Part shown: piece by piece, positions 7,337 to 15,371 of the stretch | How positions within the stretch are numbered: position 1 is the stretch's first letter | Layout: each line of letters opens with the position of its first letter | Assembly (NCBI RefSeq): GCF_900215655.1 | Contig: NZ_OBEN01000002.1 | Span: forward strand, 62,001 to 126,000 | Source: Hydrogenobacter hydrogenophilus | GTDB taxonomy: Bacteria > Aquificota > Aquificia > Aquificales > Aquificaceae | Reading direction: 5' to 3' | DNA: 64,000 nucleotides | The notes under the pieces: generated by a model | What the model saw: only the letters and a program-made list of their open reading frames with translations | Databases searched by the model: none | Told to the model about the DNA's origin: nothing | Made by a program: the position numbers and the translations under genes

Positions 7337-9043
7337 ATGAGGGCTTACGATGTAGTAATTGTTGGTGCAGGCGGTGCTGGGCTACGAACAGCTATAGAGT
7401 GTGCGAGGGATGAAGATATAAAAATAGCGGTTGTATCAAAAGTTTATCCTACGCGCTCCCATACAGGTGCAGCGCAAGGTGGTGTGAACGCAGCGCTCGG
7501 TAATGTGATAAAAGATGACAGTCCTGAAACGCACGCTTATGATACTATAAAAGGTTCGGATTTTTTAGCGGATCAGGATGCTGTGTTTTTTATGTGTGAG
7601 AACGCTCCAGAGGTTATATACGAGCTTGACAGGTGGGGAGTGCCCTTTTCAAGACTTCCTGATGGGAGGATAGCCCAAAGGCCCTTTGGAGGTGCGTCCT
7701 TTCCTAGGACTGTCTTTTCTGCGGATAGGACAGGCCACGTAATACTGCACACTCTCTTTGAGCAAGCACTTTCTAAAGATAACATAGACTTTTATAACGA
7801 GTTTTTCCTAATAGACATTTTGCACAACGGTCAGAGGGTAAAGGGAGTTAGCATATACGACATAAAGAACGGTGAAGTCATTACCCTCAGGACAAAAGCG
7901 GTAGTTTTAGCAACAGGGGGCTTTGCAAGGATTTACTGGCAGAGAAGCACCAACGCAGTAGGTAATACAGGTGATGGTGTAGCGGTAGCTTTACGCAACG
8001 GTGTGCCTCTTAAAGACATAGAGTTCATTCAGTTTCATCCTACTGGACTTGCCAAAACGGGTATACTGCTTTCCGAAGCCTGTCGCGGTGAAGGTGGGTA
8101 CCTGCTTAACAAATTTGGGGAGCGTTTTATGTCCAGGTACGCACCAGAGAAGATGGAGCTTGCACCAAGGGACATGGTATCAAGAGCCATAGAGTACGAA
8201 ATAAGAGAAGGCAGAGGTGTAGGAGAGGGGACATCCGCATATGTTTATTTAGACCTAAGGCATTTGGGTGAAGAAAAGATAAAAGAAAGGCTACCGCAAG
8301 TGCGTCAGCTCGCCATAGATTTTGAGGGTGTGGATCCCATCACCGACCTTGTTCCCATAAGGCCTACCGCTCATTACTGTATGGGAGGCATTCATGTGGA
8401 AAACTACATAACTTCTTCTACACCTCTTGAAGGGTTATACGCTGTAGGTGAGTGTGCCTGTGTGTCTGTGCACGGAGCTAATAGACTCGGTGGAAATTCC
8501 TTGATAGAGCTCTTAGTTTTTGGCAAGTTCTGTGGTATAGCGGTAAGGGAGTATGCCAAGTATAGCCAGCATCTACCCCTAACAAAAGCGGAAGAAAACG
8601 CTGGAAAGGAGTACATAGAAAAACTCATAAGAAGGGAAGGTTCAGAAAAGCTTGCACAAATAAGAAAAAGGATGGGAGAAATAACGTGGGAGAAAATGGG
8701 CATCTTTAGGGACGAAAAGTCCTTGGCTTCTGCCTATGAGGAGCTATCGGAACTTCTTGAAAGGTGGGAGAAAATACCTGTTGTAGATAAATCAAAGGTG
8801 TTTAACACCAACCTAATAGAGGTCATGGAACTCAGAAACATGATAGAGATAGCGAGGGCAGTAGCCTTCTGTGCACTTCACAGGAGAGAATCAAGAGGAG
8901 GTCATTACAGGGAGGACTATCCAGAAAGAGACGATGAGAACTTTCTTAAACACACTTTAGTAAGGCAGGAGAACGGAAAATTAACCATAGAATACATACC
9001 TGTCAGGATCACCAAGTACCAGCCGGCTGAGAGGAAGTATTGA
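7337..9043 (+). CDS. Succinate dehydrogenase/fumarate reductase flavoprotein subunit
   Basis: This is a 568-residue FAD subunit of complex II type. It has an N-terminal dinucleotide fold (GAGGAGLRTA), the flavin-attachment region SHTGAAQGG, active-site stretches HPTG and GEGGYL, and the conserved RPTAHYCMGGIHV and ECACVSVHGANRLGGNSL. It interconverts succinate and fumarate; in Aquificales fumarate reduction feeds the reductive TCA cycle. No iron-sulfur or membrane subunit is next to it; purK overlaps its end. SdhA and FrdA cannot be told apart here. A TAAAAT box lies 10 bases before the ATG and there is no Shine-Dalgarno site. Confidence 0.93.
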   Translation: MRAYDVVIVGAGGAGLRTAIECARDEDIKIAVVSKVYPTRSHTGAAQGGVNAALGNVIKDDSPETHAYDTIKGSDFLADQDAVFFMCENAPEVIYELDRWGVPFSRLPDGRIAQRPFGGASFPRTVFSADRTGHVILHTLFEQALSKDNIDFYNEFFLIDILHNGQRVKGVSIYDIKNGEVITLRTKAVVLATGGFARIYWQRSTNAVGNTGDGVAVALRNGVPLKDIEFIQFHPTGLAKTGILLSEACRGEGGYLLNKFGERFMSRYAPEKMELAPRDMVSRAIEYEIREGRGVGEGTSAYVYLDLRHLGEEKIKERLPQVRQLAIDFEGVDPITDLVPIRPTAHYCMGGIHVENYITSSTPLEGLYAVGECACVSVHGANRLGGNSLIELLVFGKFCGIAVREYAKYSQHLPLTKAEENAGKEYIEKLIRREGSEKLAQIRKRMGEITWEKMGIFRDEKSLASAYEELSELLERWEKIPVVDKSKVFNTNLIEVMELRNMIEIARAVAFCALHRRESRGGHYREDYPERDDENFLKHTLVRQENGKLTIEYIPVRITKYQPAERKY

Positions 9044-10125
9044 TGAGAGTAGGTATTCTTGGTGGTGGACAGCTGGGTTGGATGACTATTTTAGAAGGCA
9101 GAAAATTAGGTTTTGAGTTTTTCGTTCTTGATAAAGATCCCAAATCACCAGCTTGTAAGGTAGCAGACGCATGCTTTACACCAGAGCAAGTGGAGACTTT
9201 CCTAAAAAGCTGTGATGTGATAACTTACGAATTTGAACATATAGAGCAAGAACTTGTGGAAAAGGTTTCTCACCTTCTTAGTCCTTCTGCAGAAGTTTTA
9301 AGGTTAAAATCCAGCAGACTCCGTGAGAAGTCCTTTTACAGGAAAATGGGGTACCCCACCGCAGAGTTTACCTTTGCTAAGGGAAAAGAGCTTTACAAAA
9401 GGCTTGCAGAGTTTGGCCTTCCTGCAGTAGTTAAAGCGGAAAAGCTTGGCTATGACGGGAAAGGTCAGTACTTAGTAAAGAGTCTTTTGCAGGTAGATGA
9501 GATATTTAAAAACCACCCAAAAGACGAGAACTTTTTAGTGGAAAGGTTTGTAAACTTTCTTTTTGAGTTTTCTCTGATAGGCGTAAGAAGTAAAAGGGGA
9601 GATACAAGGGTCTATCCTATGACTATAAACCATCACGAAAAAGGTATACTGCTATATAACTACACAAGCGGCATGCATGTGAAAGAAGCACATAACATAC
9701 TAACATCTCTTATGGAGGATCTAAACATTGTGGGACTTCTTGCGGTTGAATTTTTCTTCTGCCAAGATGGTAAGGTGCTTATAAACGAGATGGCTCCAAG
9801 ACCTCATAACACAGGACACTACACCTTAGACGGTTGTTATACCTCTCAGTTTGAAAACCTTTTGAGGGCTATCACAGACCTACCCTTGGGTTCTACAAGT
9901 CTCAAGCTACCTTCTGGCATGGTGAACCTTCTGGGAGTATCTTTGGAAGACATAGACCTAAGGAGCTTGCTCTCTGTTGAAGGCTCAAAACTTTATTGGT
10001 ATGGAAAAGAAAAGAGAGAAAGAAGAAAGATGGGACACATCAACATAGTAGCAAACACACAAAAAGAAGTTGAAGAAAAAATAAAATCAATACTGCACCT
10101 TACATATCAAACTCAGGGTGTTTAG
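9043..10125 (+). CDS. purK: N5-carboxyaminoimidazole ribonucleotide synthase (PurK)
   Basis: This 360-residue ATP-grasp enzyme makes N5-CAIR from AIR, bicarbonate and ATP in purine synthesis. Seen: GILGGGQLGWM at the N-terminus, the ATP-grasp loop KAEKLGYDGKGQ, and NEMAPRPHNTGHYT, all PurK-typical. The ATG at 9043 shares its A with the TGA of the preceding flavoprotein gene and has a GAGGAAG site before it; a TTG one codon earlier is less likely. The pairing with complex II is not a pathway link. Confidence 0.95.
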   Translation: MRVGILGGGQLGWMTILEGRKLGFEFFVLDKDPKSPACKVADACFTPEQVETFLKSCDVITYEFEHIEQELVEKVSHLLSPSAEVLRLKSSRLREKSFYRKMGYPTAEFTFAKGKELYKRLAEFGLPAVVKAEKLGYDGKGQYLVKSLLQVDEIFKNHPKDENFLVERFVNFLFEFSLIGVRSKRGDTRVYPMTINHHEKGILLYNYTSGMHVKEAHNILTSLMEDLNIVGLLAVEFFFCQDGKVLINEMAPRPHNTGHYTLDGCYTSQFENLLRAITDLPLGSTSLKLPSGMVNLLGVSLEDIDLRSLLSVEGSKLYWYGKEKRERRKMGHINIVANTQKEVEEKIKSILHLTYQTQGV

Positions 10126-10126
10126 G

Positions 10127-10747
10127 TCATCCTTTAAACCTACTGGCTAGTTCCTCAAGTACCTCGCAGACATCAACATTTTTTATAGTTAACATAAGAA
10201 GCATGTGGTAAAGCATGTCCGAAAGCTCCGCCTTTATGGGCTCTTTCTCTCCGTTCTTCAAAGCTATAAGGCTTTCTACCGCTTCTTCTCCAAACTTTTG
10301 TAGCACTCTATCCTCGCCTTGCGTATAAAGCTTGTAGGTGTAAGAGTTTTCTCTCTTTTCTTCTATCCTGCTTTTTATAACTTCCTGTAGCCTCTGAAGT
10401 GTCTCAAAAGGCAGAACCTTTTTTACCTTCTCACCGTCAATACCTCTAAAAAAACAGTTTCTCTCTCCCGTATGGCAGGCTATGTTTTTTTCCTGCTCCA
10501 CTATATACAAAAGAGCATCTTCATCGCAATCTACCCTTATCTCTACAACCCTTTGGAGTTCGCCTGATGTCTCTCCCTTCTTCCAGATGGATCGCCTTGA
10601 CCTTGAGTAGTAGTGAGCATAACCTGTCTGAAGTGTCTTTTCTAATGCTTCTTGGTTTGCCCAAGCAAACATCCTTATCTCGCCAGTTTTGTAGTCCTGA
10701 ACTATTACTGGGATAAGCCCCTCTTGATTGAACTTAAGGTTCATCAT
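10127..10747 (-). CDS. hisIE: Bifunctional HisIE (phosphoribosyl-AMP cyclohydrolase / phosphoribosyl-ATP pyrophosphatase)
   Basis: Histidine synthesis steps 2 and 3 are fused in one 206-residue protein. The N-terminal HisI part has the metal-binding VDCDEDALLY and ACHTGERNCFFR motifs. The C-terminal HisE part (from about residue 115) has KFGEEAVE and ELSDMLYHMLL. It overlaps the preceding small gene by 4 bases and is the last gene of the minus-strand hslU cluster. It ends two bases from the convergent purK gene. Confidence 0.95.
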   Translation of the reverse strand: MMNLKFNQEGLIPVIVQDYKTGEIRMFAWANQEALEKTLQTGYAHYYSRSRRSIWKKGETSGELQRVVEIRVDCDEDALLYIVEQEKNIACHTGERNCFFRGIDGEKVKKVLPFETLQRLQEVIKSRIEEKRENSYTYKLYTQGEDRVLQKFGEEAVESLIALKNGEKEPIKAELSDMLYHMLLMLTIKNVDVCEVLEELASRFKG

Positions 10748-11220
10748 GACATGGCCTCATAGGATCTTTTCGCCACAAAAAGCTGATACATGATAGTCTT
10801 AGATATGGCGTCAATGGTCTTTAATATCTCTTCGGAGGAAAGAAAATCTACCTCAGAACCAAACCTTTCTATAAAGGAAACTATACTCTTTATCTTTGGA
10901 ACCACGCTCAGGTGTTCTATAAATATGGGAGATGAGGCTTCCAAGTAAGGAAGCATAAAACCAATCCAAGATAAGGCTTCTGCTGTAAGCATAACTGCGT
11001 ACTCTCTTATATAGCTGTCTGATATATCCTGAAAGGAGCTTATCACTTCTGAAACGAGCTCAAGCATTTCCATATGTGCATAAAGCATGTCAATGGTGGT
11101 AGGTACAGAAAGCTCTACCTTTTGATCCTCTACAAAGAGTATCAGACTCGCAAGCTTTTGCTGAGCGGTGATGAGATCCTCAAGCCTCTCTATAAGTATG
11201 CGCAGTGGTATGTCCCTCAT
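10744..11220 (-). CDS. Unknown helical protein between hslU and hisIE
   Basis: I do not recognise this 158-residue protein. It is almost entirely predicted helix, has no signal peptide, no membrane segment and no cysteines, and reads like a small alpha-helical bundle. It overlaps hslU (ATGA, 11217-11220) and hisIE by 4 bases, so it is cotranslated with both. Another small helical protein at 33489-33836 has a similar look, but relationship is not shown. Confidence 0.7.
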   Translation of the reverse strand: MRDIPLRILIERLEDLITAQQKLASLILFVEDQKVELSVPTTIDMLYAHMEMLELVSEVISSFQDISDSYIREYAVMLTAEALSWIGFMLPYLEASSPIFIEHLSVVPKIKSIVSFIERFGSEVDFLSSEEILKTIDAISKTIMYQLFVAKRSYEAMS

Positions 11221-12566
11221 AGTATGTATCTGGAGAGCTCCACATCTTTTACTAAGCTTTCCAACTTTGCCCTGACAAACTTAGCATCCACTATTATGTG
11301 CTGACCTTCCATGTCAGGTGCGTTGAAAGATATGTCCTCAAGCAGTTTTTCCATAACAGTGTGCAAACGTCTTGCTCCTATGTTTTCTGTCTTATTGTTT
11401 GCCTCTTCTGCTATCCGTGCTATTTCTTCTATGGCATCATCAGTAAACTCCAGCTCAACACCTTCCGTTCTTAAAAGCTCTATATACTGTTTGGTGAGTG
11501 CGTTCTTGGGTTCTCTTAGTATGCGTACAAAGTCTTCCTTTGTAAGGGGACTAAGCTCAACCCTTATGGGAAACCTTCCCTGAAGTTCAGGTATAAGGTC
11601 AGAGGGTTTAGCCATGTGGAAAGCACCTGCCGCTATAAAGAGTATGTGGTCCGTCCTAACAGGTCCGTATTTGGTCTTTACTGTAGTTCCCTCCACTATG
11701 GGCAGAAGGTCTCTTTGAACACCTTCCCTTGAAACGCCAGGACCTACACCGGGAGTTTTGACCGCTATTTTGTCTATCTCGTCTATAAATATTATCCCGA
11801 AGTTTTCCGCCCTGTAGATGGCATCACGGGACACTTCTTCTGGATCTATGAGCTTTTCCGCTTCTTCCTGTTCAAGAAGGGGTAAAGCCTCTTTTACCTT
11901 CAGTTTCCTCCTCCTTCTTGTTGGCATAATGCTACCCAGCATGTTCTTTAATTGCTCTTCTAAGTCCTCAAGTCCCGGAGGTCCAGCTATCCCTATGAAA
12001 GGTGCGGTCTTTTCTTGCACGTCTATCTCTATGATCTTCTCATCAAGCTCACCGCTTCTTAGTTTCTCTCTCATAGCTTCTCTTTTGCTCACATCTTGCG
12101 ATTCTCTTATACCAAAGCTAAGCTGTTGTGGAACAAGATAGTCAAGTATCCTCTCTTCTGCAGACCTTTTAGCTCTTTCCTTTACTTTTTGTATCTTCTC
12201 CTGCTTTACCATTTGGTAAGATACTTCCACAAGCTCTCTCACCATAGACTCCACATCCCTACCCACATAGCCTATCTCTGTGTACTTGGTTGCCTCAACC
12301 TTTATAAAGGGCGCTTTTATTAGCTGTGCTAACCTTCTTGCTATCTCTGTTTTCCCAACACCCGTGGGACCTATCATGAGTATGTTCTTGGGAGCTACCT
12401 CGTCCCTTATGTGTTCGGGAAGCTTTTGCCTTCTCCACCTGTTTCTGAGAGCTATTGCTACCGCTCTTTTGGCTCTCTCCTGACCTACTATGTACTTGTC
12501 AAGCTCCTCCACTATCTTTTTGGGAGTTAGCTCTTCAAGGAGGTCAGAAAGGGATTTCGTCATCAT
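11217..12566 (-). CDS. hslU: HslU, ATPase subunit of the HslUV protease
   Basis: This AAA+ unfoldase (about 449 residues) has Walker [10 protein letters not shown], the HslU-specific [13 protein letters not shown], Walker [12 protein letters not shown], the insertion (I) domain at about 120-240, and the C-terminal sensor region [20 protein letters not shown]. HslU feeds substrates to the HslV peptidase. No hslV is in this window; in many bacteria it is directly upstream. The start was set at the ATG pair 12566/12563, inside the end of the preceding gene; a start at 12578 would lengthen that overlap. Confidence 0.95.
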   Translation of the reverse strand: MMTKSLSDLLEELTPKKIVEELDKYIVGQERAKRAVAIALRNRWRRQKLPEHIRDEVAPKNILMIGPTGVGKTEIARRLAQLIKAPFIKVEATKYTEIGYVGRDVESMVRELVEVSYQMVKQEKIQKVKERAKRSAEERILDYLVPQQLSFGIRESQDVSKREAMREKLRSGELDEKIIEIDVQEKTAPFIGIAGPPGLEDLEEQLKNMLGSIMPTRRRRKLKVKEALPLLEQEEAEKLIDPEEVSRDAIYRAENFGIIFIDEIDKIAVKTPGVGPGVSREGVQRDLLPIVEGTTVKTKYGPVRTDHILFIAAGAFHMAKPSDLIPELQGRFPIRVELSPLTKEDFVRILREPKNALTKQYIELLRTEGVELEFTDDAIEEIARIAEEANNKTENIGARRLHTVMEKLLEDISFNAPDMEGQHIIVDAKFVRAKLESLVKDVELSRYIL

Positions 12567-13011
12567 CGTTAAACTCACTTCTTGTAGTTTCTTCTTCAGT
12601 CTCTTTGACTATTTTTTCAAGGAAAAGGTCTATGTTAGCAGGAAATCTTTCAAACTCAAAGCTTACAGGAAACACTCTTCTTATAACGTCAAGGGGTGGT
12701 GCTCCTATACCCACAGAAGGCAGTATGCTTTTAGGAACTTTTCTTGAGGCTTCCGTGTAAGCCATTTTGTAAGCGGTTCTTAGGGCGGTCTCTATGTCCG
12801 TGAATCTTTCTACTTCATCACCAAACTCATACAGCACTATATCATAGGCATTTTTCTTAAACTCCTCCCAGTCTTTTATCTCCGTTATATACTTCCTGCC
12901 TTCCCACTCTTTTGTAATCACCATACTCTCATCTAACAGCTTAAAGGTGATTATGTAGTAGTCAATAAGATGCCTGTCCGCATAAACATCGGCGAAGAAG
13001 AAAAATTCCAT
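12544..13011 (-). CDS. Unknown protein ending in an SSB-like acidic tip
   Basis: This 155-residue protein is of unknown family. The body mixes strands and helices ([20 protein letters not shown] at the start, a proline/glycine-rich stretch SVGIGAPP near residue 108). Its last residues, FNDDDEIPF, closely match the DDDIPF tip with which bacterial SSB recruits repair and replication enzymes. An OB-fold is not evident. The tip is encoded where the next gene, hslU, begins, so the bases serve two frames. The start at 13011 leaves 23 bases to divergent tsaE. Confidence 0.65.
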   Translation of the reverse strand: MEFFFFADVYADRHLIDYYIITFKLLDESMVITKEWEGRKYITEIKDWEEFKKNAYDIVLYEFGDEVERFTDIETALRTAYKMAYTEASRKVPKSILPSVGIGAPPLDVIRRVFPVSFEFERFPANIDLFLEKIVKETEEETTRSEFNDDDEIPF

Positions 13012-13034
13012 AATGCTTTTATAATATAGCACAC

Positions 13035-13457
13035 ATGAAGATAATTTCCACTTCTGAAGAGCAAACCCTTGAGCTGGGAAGACAGATAGGTAGGTCTCTT
13101 AAAGGTGATGAAGTTATCTGTCTTGTGGGACCGCTCGGTGCTGGGAAAACTACTCTTGTAAAAGGTATAGCGCAGGGTATGGAGATCTTAGAAGGTTATC
13201 AGGTCAGAAGCCCCACCTTTACATTGGTGAATGAGTATCCTACAAAAAGAGGAAAGATTATACATGTAGACTTCTACAGAGTAAAAGACCTTGATATCAC
13301 AGAGTTTATCGGTCAGGGTGTTTTGCTAATAGAGTGGCCTACGGACCTGACTTACTGTGATGTGATCATTAGGATAGAGTTTCTGCCTGAAGGGAGGCTT
13401 ATAATTTTTGAGAATGCTAAAAGTTTACAGCTTACAGATAAGACCTTCTCTTGGTAA
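13035..13457 (+). CDS. tsaE: TsaE, ATPase for tRNA t6A37 modification
   Basis: This 140-residue P-loop protein has Walker A GPLGAGKTTLVKGIA, SPTFTLVNEY, HVDFYRV and IEWP, all standard TsaE motifs. With TsaB and TsaD it makes threonylcarbamoyl-adenosine at tRNA position 37. Its 3' end lies inside the 224-bp segment duplicated at 15148-15371, so its last 28 or so codons exist twice. A TATAAT box at 13020-13025 sits nine bases before the ATG with no Shine-Dalgarno site. Confidence 0.95.
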   Translation: MKIISTSEEQTLELGRQIGRSLKGDEVICLVGPLGAGKTTLVKGIAQGMEILEGYQVRSPTFTLVNEYPTKRGKIIHVDFYRVKDLDITEFIGQGVLLIEWPTDLTYCDVIIRIEFLPEGRLIIFENAKSLQLTDKTFSW

Positions 13458-13592
13458 GGTGGAAGAAAACCTAAAAAGAATCTTAGATCTTCTCTCGGAT
13501 GTGAAAGATAGTTCTTTGGTGGTACTCCCTGAGATGTGGCAGTGTGGGTTTGATTACGAAAACATGACAAAACACGCTCAAGCCACACAAGA
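13369..13592 (+). repeat. 224-bp direct repeat, copy 1 (tsaE end + nitrilase start)
   Basis: This stretch matches 15148-15371 in the same orientation with about five mismatches by eye. It contains the last part of tsaE and the first codons of the overlapping nitrilase gene. After base 13592 the two copies diverge abruptly. The repeats bracket a 1,555-bp block holding an IS remnant, a lipoprotein gene and non-coding DNA. Confidence 0.9.
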
Positions 13593-13632
13593 GGTCTTTG
13601 TGATTAGTCCTATAATTTCTGAGGCTGTTTGA
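13408..13632 (+). pseudogene. Truncated 5' copy of the nitrilase-family gene
   Basis: The first 60 or so residues (to KHAQATQ) are almost identical to the start of the intact nitrilase-superfamily protein at 15187-15936, including the catalytic glutamate in LPEMW. Then the frame runs into unrelated DNA and stops after 74 codons. The lysine and cysteine of the catalytic triad are missing, so it cannot be active. It begins inside tsaE as the intact copy once did. Confidence 0.88.
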
Positions 13633-14076
13633 AAAATAGCAAAAAGCTCCCTACAATTGAAGGATATACCTTTCAGAGCTTTTTACTTTTTGGGAGATGC
13701 TTATTACAGTATGGAGAGTGAATTACTCAAGGAGATAAAGCAAATGGGTATGGTTGCAGTAGTTCCAGTGAGGGAGAGTTTGCGTGTAAAGGTCAGAAGC
13801 CAAGAGAGGTTATGGGCTAAGGAGAAATATGAGATGCACAAGGAGCTGTATAAGAGGGTACGATACAAGATAGAACAGTTGATAGGGAATGTGAAGAACC
13901 TAATGGATGATAGGGACAACACGAGGATATATGATCTTGCGAGCTTATATGTGCTTGCGAGGTTTGCGGTGTATAACTTTTTGGTGCTTTGGAAGCTTTA
14001 CTTATTTTTTGAGCTTTTGAGAGCTGTTTTAAGAAATCAAGCTATGTCAATGTTCTGGGATTTTTCAAACAGCCTC
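13621..14076 (+). mobile_element. Internally deleted IS element with 17-bp terminal inverted repeats
   Basis: GAGGCTGTTTGAAAAAT at 13621-13637 is perfectly repeated in inverted orientation at 14060-14076. The 456 bp between hold only the C-terminal part of a DDE transposase, so the element lost its 5' coding half. No clear target-site duplication is visible. A diverged copy of the right end lies at 33893-33957. Confidence 0.85.
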
Positions 14077-14088
14077 AAAAACTCTTGA
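13657..14088 (+). pseudogene. DDE transposase, C-terminal fragment
   Basis: This frame of 143 codons looks like the second half of an IS4/IS5-type transposase. GDAYYSMESELLKEI would hold the second catalytic Asp and RYKIEQLIGNVKN the Glu. It ends in hydrophobic helices (YVLARFAVYNFLVLWKLY). The first catalytic Asp and the N-terminal domain are absent, and the frame runs past the right terminal repeat, so it is a relic. Exact IS family not determined. Confidence 0.75.
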
Positions 14089-14153
14089 CAAATCCCATTA
14101 TTAACTTTAACTTTTTTGTTGTTAATAATATATTTCTAGGGAGGTGTAGAAAG

Positions 14154-14945
14154 ATGTTTGAGCCTGGCGGTATGAAAAAGGTGCTTGCTTTAGCTCTGTC
14201 TTTGGGCCTGCTTGCAAGTTGTGGTGGTGGCGGTGGAGGTTCTCTCCCAAGTGATTCTGGTTCTTCAGTAGGTTCTGGTGGTTCTGGTGGTAGTGTCGGA
14301 TCAGGTGGAGGTAGTGGTGGCGGTGGAAGTTCTGGTGGTTCTGGTGGTAGTGTCGGATCAGGTGGAGGTAGTGGTGGCGGTGGAAGTTCTGGTGGTTCTG
14401 GTGGTAGTGTCGGATCAGGTGGAGGTAGTGGTGGCGGTGGAAGTTCTGGTGGTTCTGGTGGTAGTGTCGGATCAGGTGGAGGTAGTGGTGGCGGTGGAAG
14501 TTCTGGTGGTTCTGGTGGTAGTGTCGGATCAGGTGGAGGTAGTGGAGGATCAGATGGAGGTATTATTAGCGTAAAAGCATGCGAACCCCTTGGGATACTC
14601 CCTTCACTCCTTTCTCTTGTGTTTAACACTCTGAGCGTTGTAGACAAGCTGACAGGTCAGCTAGTTAGCAGTCTATCAAATGGTCAGTCTGTATTGCTGA
14701 ATATAGACTACTCTACTAATGCGAATTGCGTAAATGTATACGTGGGTAATGTTCTTATAGGTGGGGTGTCTGCGAATGGTCATTATAGTGTGGAGTGTGT
14801 GAATAGGGACGGAAAATTGTATTGTGGAGGTTTGCCATCACCAGTGACGTTAACAAATAATCAGCTTGAGGTTAAGCTTTGTGTGCCTCTTATTCTTCTC
14901 CAAGTGTGTCAGACAAAGAGCATACCTTTAAATCTTTCTATGTAG
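14154..14945 (+). CDS. Gly/Ser-repeat lipoprotein
   Basis: This is a predicted lipoprotein of 263 residues. The signal peptide MKKVLALALSLGLLASC ends in a lipobox, then comes a run of glycines, then 4.8 copies of a 19-residue Gly/Ser unit (GSGGSVGSGGGSGGGGSSG). A C-terminal domain of about 125 residues follows with six cysteines and ACEPLGILPSLLSLVFNTLS. The repeat would be a flexible tether holding the C-terminal domain off the membrane. The start at 14154 follows AGGGAGGTG. It lies in the inserted block between the 224-bp repeats, so it is probably acquired. No family recognised. Confidence 0.75.
   Translation: MFEPGGMKKVLALALSLGLLASCGGGGGGSLPSDSGSSVGSGGSGGSVGSGGGSGGGGSSGGSGGSVGSGGGSGGGGSSGGSGGSVGSGGGSGGGGSSGGSGGSVGSGGGSGGGGSSGGSGGSVGSGGGSGGSDGGIISVKACEPLGILPSLLSLVFNTLSVVDKLTGQLVSSLSNGQSVLLNIDYSTNANCVNVYVGNVLIGGVSANGHYSVECVNRDGKLYCGGLPSPVTLTNNQLEVKLCVPLILLQVCQTKSIPLNLSM
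14274..14546 (+). repeat. 57-bp tandem repeat, about 4.8 copies
   Basis: Units begin at 14274, 14331, 14388, 14445 and 14502 and look identical at the DNA level until the last, partial one. Each codes for 19 Gly/Ser-rich residues of the lipoprotein. Near-perfect identity, including silent positions, points to recent expansion or ongoing homogenisation. Copy number could vary between strains. Confidence 0.92.
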
Positions 14946-15147
14946 CCAGTGGATGCGTTAATGTTGTGGTATAAGGCTTCATGCGGACGTGAATGCAAGC
15001 TCTTGAGAGTTTGCATTTGCGCCGTGTGGAGCAAACCCTCAGATAGCAGGTAGAGAGGTTTTTACAAAACTTGTCTTCTGAGCGGTTTAAGTACCTCAGG
15101 GGTAAGGCACGGGGCTTACTCACTCAGAATCCATACTTTAAGAAGGT
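14946..15147. other. Non-coding stretch with strong hairpins; IS200/IS605 right-end-like
   Basis: I see no gene here. A long hairpin is formed by AATGCAAGCTC-TTGA-GAGTTTGCATT (about 14992-15018) and can be extended by flanking pairs. Near 15100-15120 a second, GTAAG...CTTAC, stem encloses an 8-base loop. A long structured region followed by a short subterminal hairpin, without inverted terminal repeats, resembles the 3' end/guide-RNA region of IS200/IS605 (TnpB) elements. No tnpA or tnpB remains. This is a tentative reading. Confidence 0.3.
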
Positions 15148-15371
15148 TTAGGATAGAGTTTCTGCCTGAAGGGAGGCTTATAATTTTTGAGAATGCTGAG
15201 AGTTTACAGCTTACAGATAAGACCTTCTCTTGGTAAGGTGGAAGAAAACCTAAAAAGAATCTTAGATCTTCTCTTGGATGTGAAAGATGGTTCTTTGGTG
15301 GTACTTCCTGAGATGTGGCAGTGTGGGTTTGATTACGAAAACATGACAAAACACGCTCAAGCCACACAAGA
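15148..15371 (+). repeat. 224-bp direct repeat, copy 2
   Basis: This is the second copy of 13369-13592, about 98 percent identical. It contains a headless tsaE 3' end (reading RIEFLPEGRLIIFEN with stop at the same place) and leads straight into the complete nitrilase gene. Here the repeat carries a functional gene start, while copy 1 carries the functional tsaE end. Confidence 0.9.

Noticed and set aside
7337-10125. A functional link between complex II and purine synthesis from the overlapping sdhA/frdA-purK pair
   Set aside because: Overlaps between unrelated housekeeping genes occur all over this window, so overlap alone carries little meaning.
10744-11220. Missing hslV encoded next to hslU
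   Set aside because: The gene after hslU lacks the N-terminal threonine and motifs of HslV; it is an all-helical protein. The upstream gene does not fit either.
13621-14076. A working transposon or an autonomous IS
   Set aside because: The transposase lacks its N-terminal half and first catalytic aspartate, and the frame runs beyond the right repeat.
14274-14546. CRISPR array
   Set aside because: The 57-bp units are head-to-tail without spacers, and they are in frame in a coding gene.
14075-14647. Long minus-strand proline-rich frame across the lipoprotein repeats
   Set aside because: It is the mirror of the 57-bp Gly/Ser repeats (GGT/GGA read backwards as ACC/TCC), has no own start signal, and disappears outside the repeats. 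The plus frame has a signal peptide, lipobox and ribosome-binding site.
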